From JABFSS01 sp964497975 (GTDB lineage: Bacteria; Patescibacteriota; Gracilibacteria; Peribacterales; Peribacteraceae): DNA of 64,000 nucleotides. Position 1 is the stretch's first letter. Each line of letters begins with the position of its first letter. The stretch is taken from NCBI GenBank assembly GCA_964497975.1, contig CAZCFO010000003.1, positions 1-64,000 of the forward strand. The letters are read 5' to 3'. A model generated the notes under the pieces. It was not told where the DNA came from. It searched no databases and was given only the letters and a program-made list of their open reading frames with translations. This document shows positions 37,903 to 46,900 of the stretch, piece after piece. The translations under genes were made by a program, and so were the position numbers.

Positions 37903-37931
37903 TTTACTTACTTCGCCCACCCCGGTAGCGT
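37903..37931 (+). promoter_or_regulatory. Promoter of the signalling island
   Basis: TTTACT (37903-37908), 17-nt spacer, TAGCGT (37926-37931), 10 nt before the ATG of the TrmB-sensor gene. Confidence 0.5.
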
Positions 37932-37941
37932 ACGGATTTGT

Positions 37942-39711
37942 ATGAATTCCATCCCCGCCGGAATCGAAACATCATTGCTTGCGGCTGGCTTCACTCCGAC
38001 CGAAGTCCTGGTGGTGCGGAAGCTGATGGAAAGCGACGCGCTCACCCTGCGCGAGCTTGCCGCGCGTACGGGAAAGGGGATCGGCGTGCTCGATCAGGCG
38101 GTAAAGAAGCTTCTCCGCAAGAACATTCTTCGCCGGGACACCATTAATGATTCCGCAAAGTACACGCTCACTTCCCTCGATCAGGTTTTGCATTGGGTGG
38201 AAACCGACATGAACCAAAAACGCGAAGTTCTCCAGCGCCAGCATCAGAACTTCGAACAATTCATCCGCACGTTCGAGCAGGATAAAAAGAGGCCCGATAT
38301 CCAGTACTTTGACGGGCTTGATGGGCTTGCGACCGCCTATCGGAAACTTCTCGAGCGGGGAAAAGAGATGCTCGCGTACGTTCCGGTCTTTTGCAGCATC
38401 GAGGATCACCCGCTGCGCGACTTCATGGTGGAATGGTTCCGCATCCGTCGGAATCATGGAGTGTTCTTGCGCGTCATCGCTCACGACACTCCTCTGGGAC
38501 GCCGGTACGTTTCCCGCGATCCGTTCGAATACCGTCAGACGGTTCTGGTGGATGAGAAGACCTACCCCTTTACCTTTGAAAAGATCATCTCGGGGGACAC
38601 GGTCGCCTGTATTAATTATGCCGAAAAACGGGCGTGCCTACTCCGGTATCCGGAGTTGTCCACCATGGAAAAGTCGCTCTTTGAAGGCATTTGGAAGCAG
38701 GAACAAAAAAAAGATGTATCTATAAAATCCACTGAAGCCATTGTGACAGCAATTAAAGTACCAAATACTGCGACGATACGAGTTCGTGTTCTCTCTGCGC
38801 TGCGAGAATTTTTTCTTAGCAAGAAGAGTGCTGCCATTATTTTGGTAATTATGCTCTTGGCCATAGTTGTAGCATTTGCAGTCCAAGCCTTATCAGAGCC
38901 CCATTCTGCAAGTGAAGTTTCAACAAGGATTTTCAAGTTTATGCTTTCGTTTTCAGCTACTTTCTTATTGTTTATAACAGTTCGCCTAGCTGCTGCCAAT
39001 AAGTCATTAATAAAGGAACTATGGTCGGTATTTAAAATTAAAAAAATTCTGTTAATTGCGGCACTATGTCTTGAACTTTCTTTTGCAATAACATTTGCAA
39101 TTTATAAATATTCATTAAATCAAATAATTGATGAAATCGGAATGAAAACTATGGCAGCAATGGCTACTGCTTCGACGGAAATAAAAACAGAGGATCTAAT
39201 AAAAATTCAGTCAGCTGAAGATATGAAAACAGATAGTTATCAAAGCTTATTCCAAAAACTGAATCTAATTCGCACTACAAATCCTCATATAAAATACGTA
39301 TATATAATGCGGTATTTGCCTAAAGAAAATGTCTTTGAATTTGTAGTTGATGCTAATTCAAACTTCAATTTGCCTGCGATTGGCCCCGATCTTAATGGAG
39401 ATGGAATAATCAATCAGGCAGACGAAAATGTTTTTCCTGGAGTAAAATATCCTGTTGAAGGGAAAATGTTACAAGCTTTGGAAACCCCTTTATATGAATC
39501 TGAATTTTTTGCAGATCAGTGGGGCACTTGGATATCGGCGTATGCCCCACTCAAAAACAATAAAGCGAAGTATGCACTCTTAGGGGCTGATGTTGATATT
39601 TCAGATGTTTATGCATCTCAAAATCGAAAATTTTCGCCATGGTTATGGTTTTCGGGAATCTTTGGCCTTTTGGCTTTATTGTCCATTTTAATCAAGAGTA
39701 TAAAGCCCTAG
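37942..39711 (+). CDS. TrmB-like regulator fused to a membrane sensor
   Basis: 589 aa. Residues 1-80 are a TrmB-type winged helix (LLAAGFTPTEVLVVRKLMES, LRELAARTGKGIGVLDQAVK); 80-250 match the PLD-like part of such regulators (YRKLLERGKEMLAYVPVF). Then three TM segments (about 295-395), an extracytoplasmic sensor (395-560) with an EF-hand-like loop DLNGDGIINQAD, and a last TM. The sensor resembles that of the histidine kinase at 42027. Base composition falls sharply from about 38,700, at the end of the soluble part. It is an unusual membrane-bound DNA-binding regulator. Confidence 0.8.
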   Translation: MNSIPAGIETSLLAAGFTPTEVLVVRKLMESDALTLRELAARTGKGIGVLDQAVKKLLRKNILRRDTINDSAKYTLTSLDQVLHWVETDMNQKREVLQRQHQNFEQFIRTFEQDKKRPDIQYFDGLDGLATAYRKLLERGKEMLAYVPVFCSIEDHPLRDFMVEWFRIRRNHGVFLRVIAHDTPLGRRYVSRDPFEYRQTVLVDEKTYPFTFEKIISGDTVACINYAEKRACLLRYPELSTMEKSLFEGIWKQEQKKDVSIKSTEAIVTAIKVPNTATIRVRVLSALREFFLSKKSAAIILVIMLLAIVVAFAVQALSEPHSASEVSTRIFKFMLSFSATFLLFITVRLAAANKSLIKELWSVFKIKKILLIAALCLELSFAITFAIYKYSLNQIIDEIGMKTMAAMATASTEIKTEDLIKIQSAEDMKTDSYQSLFQKLNLIRTTNPHIKYVYIMRYLPKENVFEFVVDANSNFNLPAIGPDLNGDGIINQADENVFPGVKYPVEGKMLQALETPLYESEFFADQWGTWISAYAPLKNNKAKYALLGADVDISDVYASQNRKFSPWLWFSGIFGLLALLSILIKSIKP

Positions 39712-39759
39712 CAGTGAACATTACATTTGCTCTTTAAATAGAGTAAAGTTCTTTTTATT

Positions 39760-40110
39760 ATGAAAAATTTTGTATGGGCAATGGCCATTATGGGGGCTGT
39801 CGCAATCGCTGCCTTGGCAGATTCCGTTAGTACCCTTTGGGCAAACGGTAATAATAGATTTTCAATTTATTTATTGTTAATTTTTCTTTTAGGCCCTCTA
39901 GTCTTCATAAGCTTTGGTTTAGTAACGACAAAAGTAGGTTTGGCCATAACATCGGGGGTGGTGAATTCCTTATTGGTACTAACATCTATTTCTATCGGAC
40001 TTTTTGTTTTTGGAGAGTGGAATAAAGTTTCCTTTCTTCAGTATGTCGGAATGGCTTTTGCAATTACGGGAATAATTTTTATGTTGTTTTTTCCGAAGGT
40101 AAATTCCTAG
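39760..40110 (+). CDS. Small 4-TM protein, SMR/EamA-like
   Basis: 116 aa, four hydrophobic segments. GLAITSGVVNSLLVLTSISI and the following FGEW near TM3-TM4 resemble the drug/metabolite transporter superfamily (SMR or half-EamA). AT-rich like its neighbours. The next gene starts 3 nt after its stop. It may export or import a metabolite linked to the dehydrogenase downstream (inference). Confidence 0.7.
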   Translation: MKNFVWAMAIMGAVAIAALADSVSTLWANGNNRFSIYLLLIFLLGPLVFISFGLVTTKVGLAITSGVVNSLLVLTSISIGLFVFGEWNKVSFLQYVGMAFAITGIIFMLFFPKVNS

Positions 40111-40113
40111 GCT

Positions 40114-41979
40114 ATGCCTAAAGCTTTTGAAAAAAAACTTCTTCATGTATCAAATGTTTCGATTAAGAGGCAAGCTGCATCAGAAAAAGAGGGCAGCTAT
40201 TTGGAAATATTAAGCTTTGAACGAATTAGCAAAAAAACAAATGCTTTTGCAGATCACATTCAAAAAAATCTTGAAAAAATCACAAATGTGCTTTTGGAAT
40301 ATGAAAGTTATGAAGTAGTAATGGACGAGATTTCACGTTCGCTAGATTTGTTACAAAATTTACAGGAAAACAGGACCTACTTCTCCTTAAGGATTGGGAA
40401 TATTGTCGCCTTTTTACCTCGTAACCAGCCTCTTTATGCATTTACATGTTTTGTGATCGTCCCATCACTGATGGCAACAGAAGTACACTTTAGAATTCCT
40501 CACAGCATGAAAAAGTTTTTTCCTCAATTATTAGACATTCTTGAGGTAAGTGACTTTTTTCCAAATGTAAAAATTTCTAAAAAGGAACGAGTGGAATTTT
40601 TAAGTGAGCATTCCTCATTAAGATTTGATCCACTCACAAATCGGGCATTGCCTTTAACTGAGGCGGTAATATTTACTGGAGCCTCACATCATGCTGAAAA
40701 ATTACGTTTAGTTTTTGATAAGCGAACCCTGTTTATTACAAATGGAGCAGGCCACAACCCTTTAATTGTCAGTTGCGATGCAGATATGCAAGCGGCAGTT
40801 ACAGCGGCAGTTAGTCTGCAATTTTATAATCAAGGCCAGGATTGCGCTGCTCCGAATGCAGTTTTAGTTCATTCTAAAATATTTAATAAATTTGCAAAAT
40901 TGCTCAGGGAAAAAATTAGTCATCTTAAGGTTGGGCCATATAAAGATCGATCTTGTCGGATAGGACCCATCAGTGACTCTAGGGATTTGGTTAGAATACA
41001 AACCATATTAGTGGATAATGAGAAATGGTTGGACCCAAATACTCCTGGCGTAATTTCAACAGCTCAATCCCTTGTAATGCCGACTATTATTAATAAGCCC
41101 CTACAGGAAGGAGGTAATTTTACAGAAGTATTTGCACCAATACTTTTTTTGCAAAAATATAACGACGACCCAAGTCTATCTTTGTATTTTGAGGATAAAA
41201 GCTATGCACGAAATGCAATGTACGTAACGCTTTATGGTAGCAGTTCATATGTAGAATCCTTGGTGGGTAAAACAGTGCATGGAAAAATACTCCACGATAC
41301 GGATTCCATATTAATTAATAAGCATTTGCACGAAAAAGGTATTGAAAGAGGGACTAAGCCGTATGGTGGATATGGTATTGGCGCTTCAAGTCTTAGTATT
41401 AATTCGAAAACAATTTGCATGCCGACCCTTCCTCAGCGCGATATCTATGAGCATCTTGCAAAACCGTTTTTAAATGAGAAAGAAAGGAGTATTCAGCAAG
41501 AAATGATCAGTCGTGCTTCCATCCTTCTCCCGAAAGACATAAAAAAATTCTTGGCATTTAGATCAATTGAGGACAAGGAAAAACAGCAAATATCCTTATT
41601 AGATTCTTACATTGACTTGCAGGGAATGAAAGTGGACGGAAAAAGATATGTAAAACTACAACCTGAAAATAGTTATACGCTTCTTGATAAGCCAAACATT
41701 CCATATGCAGCTCATTTGCATCCAAAGGACCTACAAAATATTAGATTACTAAGAGAGTTTTTAAAAATTGATAAGAAAATTTCTCCCGAAGAGTTTTCAA
41801 GGTTTTTATACGATTTACCCAAGGGACGGGAGGAAGCTTCGGAAGCAAATCACACAGCACAAGCGAACTTCTTTACACACATCTATTATTTGGTATTTGG
41901 GAAATCAACAGGTCCTCGACTTGCTAGATTTCTTTTGGAAGTTGATAAGCAAAAGATATGTGAACTGTTGGATGTATAA
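40114..41979 (+). CDS. Aldehyde dehydrogenase-like protein fused to a class I LysRS-like C-terminal domain
   Basis: 621 aa. Residues about 80-450 follow the ALDH fold: VIFTGASHHAEKL, FYNQGQDCAAPNAVLVHS (catalytic Cys in GQxC) and FTEVFAPILFL (Glu of EIFGP kept). The usual ELGG catalytic Glu is replaced (ITNGAGHNP). The last 150 residues end NFFTHIYYLVFGKSTGPRLA, then RFLLEVDKQKICELL; F-x3-Y-x2-L-x-G-x3-GPRL is the C-terminal signature of class I lysyl-tRNA synthetase, whose catalytic domain is absent. AT-rich, in an operon with the small membrane protein. Confidence 0.75.
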   Translation: MPKAFEKKLLHVSNVSIKRQAASEKEGSYLEILSFERISKKTNAFADHIQKNLEKITNVLLEYESYEVVMDEISRSLDLLQNLQENRTYFSLRIGNIVAFLPRNQPLYAFTCFVIVPSLMATEVHFRIPHSMKKFFPQLLDILEVSDFFPNVKISKKERVEFLSEHSSLRFDPLTNRALPLTEAVIFTGASHHAEKLRLVFDKRTLFITNGAGHNPLIVSCDADMQAAVTAAVSLQFYNQGQDCAAPNAVLVHSKIFNKFAKLLREKISHLKVGPYKDRSCRIGPISDSRDLVRIQTILVDNEKWLDPNTPGVISTAQSLVMPTIINKPLQEGGNFTEVFAPILFLQKYNDDPSLSLYFEDKSYARNAMYVTLYGSSSYVESLVGKTVHGKILHDTDSILINKHLHEKGIERGTKPYGGYGIGASSLSINSKTICMPTLPQRDIYEHLAKPFLNEKERSIQQEMISRASILLPKDIKKFLAFRSIEDKEKQQISLLDSYIDLQGMKVDGKRYVKLQPENSYTLLDKPNIPYAAHLHPKDLQNIRLLREFLKIDKKISPEEFSRFLYDLPKGREEASEANHTAQANFFTHIYYLVFGKSTGPRLARFLLEVDKQKICELLDV

Positions 41980-42026
41980 GCAAATTAACTCTTTATTGAA
42001 AGAGCCATTTGTGCTAGAATATTAAG

Positions 42027-43493
42027 ATGGATTCTCAGTCCAAGACAAAAAAGAAGTGGCAGTCAACATTAATACAAGGGTTCATTGTATTAGTAGCTAT
42101 TCTAATAACAGCAGGGGTTTCTTGGTTTTTGTATGAGCATACCGTTAATCTTTTAACTGATAACTTGCGTCAGCGACTTCTTTCTATAGGAACCACTCAA
42201 GTAGCTAATATTGATCCGTCAGATGTAGAAAAATTGCAAAAAGAAGATGATTGGAAACGACCCGAGTGGGCCAGAGTTGTAGGGCAATTAAAGAGGGCAA
42301 AAAATAACAACTCAAATATTGTTTTTATGTACATTTTTAGAAAGAAAGGAAATGATGCCACGCAAATGGAATTTGTAGCAGATGCAGAGTCAATTAATCC
42401 ATATGCCAACATTGATACAGACTCTTCAAATGACGTTGATGCTAATGGAGATGGAAAAATTGAACCGGATGGAGCTGACCAATTACAATGGCCCGGGCAA
42501 GATTATCCAGAGCCACCGGACGAAGCCTTTCTGGCATATGACGGACCTCTTACCAATAAGGATCTCTATGCTGATGCCTATGGGCAAGTACTCACAGGTT
42601 ATGCACCCATAAAAAATGGTAGTGGGAAAGTAATCGCAATCCTAGGTACTGATATAAAAGCCAATGACTTCTTTACGGTTACACGACAAACACTTTATCC
42701 ATTTTTAGCTTTCATTATTTTGCTTATAGGGATTTTGCTCATCCTTGCCAGTAGCCTTATTAAAATTTGGTCCAAGCAAGTGGATTTGATTGTTGAACTA
42801 GATCGTCAGAAAGACTCTGTTTTGCATATGGTTGCCCATCAATTTAAAGGGCCTGTTTCCACCATTAACTTCACTACGGAGCTGCTTCTCGATGGCACTT
42901 ATGGGAAGCTTTCCCCTGAGCAGCAGGAGAACGTAAATGTTATTCGTACGGCTTCGCAAAAGATGGGATCGCAATCAGAAATGGTCTTGGATGCTGCAAA
43001 AATTACGCTCGGGAAGCTGCCGCTTGAACCCAAGCCCGTTGAGCTTGATCAGCTCTTCAAGGAAGTAGTGAAGGAGGCCGAGACTCACGCAAAGGAACGC
43101 AAAGTGAATTTGAAGGTTGTTCTTCCCAACGAACCGCTTCCCACAGCGACTCTCGATCGGAGATATACACAGCTGGCCTTCGATAACCTTCTCAGTAATG
43201 CCATTAAATACACCGCTCTGAAAGCGGAGGGCGGCAGTGCTGAATTCATCGTCCAAATGCAGGGTAAGACGTTACGTGCTTCCGTGAAGGACACCGGCAT
43301 CGGTATCCCCAAGGCAGAACAGGACAATATCTTCAAGGAACTCTATCGTGCCTCGAATGCTGGCAAGGATGGCAATGGGCTTGGTTTGCACGTCACCAAG
43401 GGCGCCATCGAAGCCCAGGGCGGCAAGCTGTGGTTTGAAAGCGAAGAAGGGAAGGGAACGACGTTCTTTGTGGAGCTTCCCTTGAATTCTTAA
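42027..43493 (+). CDS. Membrane sensor histidine kinase
   Basis: 488 aa. TM1 (about 13-35), extracytoplasmic sensor (36-220) with an EF-hand-like DANGDGKIEPDG loop and TGYAPIKNGSGKVIAILGTD, TM2 (about 222-246), H-box LHMVAHQFKGPVSTI, N-box NLLSNAIKYT, G1 DTGIGIP and G2 GNGLGLHV. No response regulator is adjacent. TAGAAT lies 6 nt before the ATG. DNA is AT-rich up to about residue 265 and GC-richer from the H-box on. Confidence 0.93.
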   Translation: MDSQSKTKKKWQSTLIQGFIVLVAILITAGVSWFLYEHTVNLLTDNLRQRLLSIGTTQVANIDPSDVEKLQKEDDWKRPEWARVVGQLKRAKNNNSNIVFMYIFRKKGNDATQMEFVADAESINPYANIDTDSSNDVDANGDGKIEPDGADQLQWPGQDYPEPPDEAFLAYDGPLTNKDLYADAYGQVLTGYAPIKNGSGKVIAILGTDIKANDFFTVTRQTLYPFLAFIILLIGILLILASSLIKIWSKQVDLIVELDRQKDSVLHMVAHQFKGPVSTINFTTELLLDGTYGKLSPEQQENVNVIRTASQKMGSQSEMVLDAAKITLGKLPLEPKPVELDQLFKEVVKEAETHAKERKVNLKVVLPNEPLPTATLDRRYTQLAFDNLLSNAIKYTALKAEGGSAEFIVQMQGKTLRASVKDTGIGIPKAEQDNIFKELYRASNAGKDGNGLGLHVTKGAIEAQGGKLWFESEEGKGTTFFVELPLNS

Positions 43494-43927
43494 AAAGTCG
43501 CCTCCGCGTACCAGTGAGAGTTTTCTCGATTTTCAACTCCTAACATGTGAATTTTGTCCTTCAGGAAAAAATAAAGCATGGGAGTATCGTTATCAGGCGA
43601 TGGCTCAGGCTCAAGATGCACACTTGGGCTATTAGGGTCAGGATCGAGATTAAAAAGAAGATCGACCTGTCCATTTTGGTCAGCGGTGGCTGGTGTATTT
43701 AAAGCAGGAATGTCGCACCAAGTTGATGGAGCTGTATTTTCAATCGTTGCTTCATAATCTCCATCTCTTACAGTTTTGTCAGAGCAACTTAAGCCCGCTC
43801 TCTGGATCACTGCTCCAGTCATTTTCTGGCCCATAAAAACAGAAACGACAAGATTATGCTTAGGGGAGTAAGAAAAAATTTGGCAGCCTGCTAAGATAAA
43901 ACATCCGATAAAGAAAATCTTTTTCAT
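43490..43927 (-). CDS. Small lipoprotein
   Basis: 145 aa. Type II signal peptide MKKIFFIGCFILAGC with lipobox LAGC, then a soluble domain with two further Cys and an Asp/Pro-rich middle (FNLDPDPNSPSVHLEPEPSP). No family recognised. The ATG overlaps the stop of the 1,327-aa gene by 4 nt (ATGA), so the two are an operon. Its 3' end overlaps the convergent kinase by 4 nt. Confidence 0.8.
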   Translation of the reverse strand: MKKIFFIGCFILAGCQIFSYSPKHNLVVSVFMGQKMTGAVIQRAGLSCSDKTVRDGDYEATIENTAPSTWCDIPALNTPATADQNGQVDLLFNLDPDPNSPSVHLEPEPSPDNDTPMLYFFLKDKIHMLGVENRENSHWYAEATF

Positions 43928-46900
43928 GATTCTATACGGTAAATAGTGGTGTAAGTTGCCTTCAAATTCAACGAATTAAAGGACATGAAATGATATCGTG
44001 GGGTATTATCTGGCTGTTTCCACAGAGTGGGTTGAATGCCTGCATTTTTTTCCTCAGCGGTTAATTCTCTTGGGCTGTGAGTGAATTCATCAATAACACC
44101 ACGTGTAATTTCTAAATGAGTATTTATATCTCCAGGAAAATCTTTAATTTCCATCCAATTTTCATTATTTCCGAAATTCGTATCAAGAACCCACAAACCA
44201 TCGCTTTGAATTTTTGTAATCAACATTGTGTGCGGAATGCTCCCATATCCCATTTGGACAACATCTCCGACTTTCACATCAGAGCTATTATTAATCATTT
44301 CCTCAAACGTTTTGTCGCCTCGAATAGATGCAACAACAGTTACGTTGGCAGTAGTACTCGAAAATGAATTCCATTCATACGAGCCTATCCCTTTAATGTC
44401 GCTGGTTTTATTTGTCGGCAGTTTATTAAGAGTAATTCCACTCGATTGTAGCCAGTTTTGAATCCAAGTTTTGCACTGCTCCAGTCCAGTTCCGTGAAGT
44501 TCTCCAATAAAGGGATATGTGCCATTATTTTGATATTTAAGGGTAGGAATAATGGAATTCATCACATACGTCAGGATTTTCTGATTTGTTTCCGGCAGTT
44601 CATTAAAGTTGTCGATGCTTAAAACCTCTTGGGCAATTTTCTTTTGTGCGTCAGTAAGATCATCCCAGTTGCGCGGAATGCCACTTGTGTTGGCAGCTCT
44701 CTCCACCACCTTCTGCACTCCTACCTGCAGAGCCGGCTTCAGAGAATTGAAAAACGAGGTGAATGAGGACGACACTCCCGTTACAAGCTGCTCCGTTCCT
44801 TGCATTTTGGCAGAAATCCATTTGGATACTTCGGAAAGGTCTCTTGCGATGAGCGTAATGGGATTGAACGTCGAAGGAGGAATGCCCCCTGCCGTCGCAA
44901 CGAGATAGGCCGATTGCCGCAGGGTGAATGTGCCGTCGGAATTGCGCTGCAGAATGAGTCCCTCACCCATGGAATTTCTATAGGCGATGGCGGTGCCCTC
45001 CTGAGTGACAAATTCCTTGGGAGGCTCCACTTTCGAAGCGGCCACAACGGCGCCGGAGAACTTCGTAAACTCGGCCACCGTCCACCCCGCCCGGTCCGGT
45101 GCGCCGGCGACGGCAACGAAGACTTTATCGAGTGCAAGCTGCTGTTCAGTCGTCCGTTGCGCAATGGGAATGTTCTGGACGTGCAGCAGCCCCGCTGCCG
45201 CCAAGGCATCGTGCAACGCCTGGTCCTGCTCCTGCGAGCGCACGCTCGCGGCATGCTCGGCGTTGAACACGGCGATGCTGTCGGCGCAGATGCGCTCGTA
45301 CTCCTGTTCGTAAATCTCTTCGCACCTCGCCTTGCACATCCGGTAGATCTCGTCCCGCGACGGGAGATTGGGGATGGAGGCCTGCGCATTGTGTCCAGTG
45401 GGGTCCTTGATGGGGGAGGTGTTGCGCGGCAGCACCACGCCGTTCATTTCCATCAGCACCGTGTTCCAGGTGTCCTGCACCGCGACGAGATAGGCGTCCC
45501 ACATGCGCCCTTTCGCGACTTCAATGGCATTGCGCAGGTCTGACTGGCCCTGGGGGCTCAGCTGGTCATAAGCGGCGCTGCCCATCTGCCACCGCGCGAT
45601 ATCGGTACTGGACGAATTGATCGTGACGACCCCCGGCCCGCGGTCAAAGAGGTTCAATTTCTCGATGATGCCCGTTGCGAGGAGGTTCTGCAGCGCGGGG
45701 TTCACGTTGCCCATGCCGTATTCGCCCTGCCGCGGAACGCTCGTGGGGACGAAAGCCGCTTTCAGATCGACCTGGATGGAATCGCACAGATCGTCCGCGC
45801 CGCTCGTGATGGTCAGGACGATACTGTCGCCGGCTGCAAGTCCGAAGAGGCGCTGGTCGAGGGGGAGGTTGTCGAAATTGGAAAGAGCCCCGCCGTTGGC
45901 GATGGCCTTCCTCCACTGCTCGCGCATCGTGCCATCCGCCGAGCGGATACTCAGCGCCACCGTTACGCCGTCCCCCACGCGTGCGTCCAGATCGGTGATC
46001 GATCCGCGCAGCATCGCGGTGCCCGAACCGTTGGGGGTGAACAACACCCGGACGTCTTTGTCTGTCGTCGGGTGGACAAGAAGGGTCTGGCCGGCGAGAG
46101 GAGCGGCATTGCCGGTTCCTTCCAGGGCGGCCGGTGCATCGCTGCGGTTGACCGCCACGCTCAGCGGAAGGTCGCGCGTGCCCGCCGGCGGCGCGTAGGC
46201 GATCTGCGAGAGATTGAAGGCGCTCGGCTGGCCGGTGTAGGTATCACCCATTACGTACGCTCCGGCCTTGGTGCGGATATTCCAGTCCCGGGCATCGAGC
46301 GGAATCTCCATGACCGATGTGCCCGCGGCGATATCCAGCGTCACGGGATTTTTCCACGGCCGGATGTATTCGAGCACGTACCCCTCCGCGAAATTCCGCA
46401 GGGTGAACCGCTGCTTCTGCGTGTCGCCATCGGGGTAGATCTCCACGCGCGGCGTGATCCTGGGGATCTCTTTCCCCTGCGTTCCGTCCGGCGACACGCC
46501 GCTGAGCGTCCCGATGGGGGCTAGCTGGGAGAAGGAAAGGGGAGTCGCATTGCCTCCGGTCGTCACCACTTCCGCGCTCCAGGTTCCGATGACGGAATGG
46601 GAAAACAGATCACCGGTGGCGGTCATTGCGGCGGGCATATCCCAGCTTTGCATCTGCCTGTTCACGATCGTCTGGATTGCCGGAAGATCGCCCCGGATGG
46701 TTTCGGGAACAACCCATCGCGGCACCTTGATCACGCGGTCGCCGGCTTCGGGCGTGATCGTCGCGCTTCCAAGAGTGAATGACGCCGTTCCGCTGAAGTA
46801 CTTCGTCCGCAGGTACAGCCAGTCCATGTCGCCGGTGATCTCCACGCCCATGGACATCCGCACAAAGGATTCCTTCACCGTCGCCTGAGGGACGAGCGGC

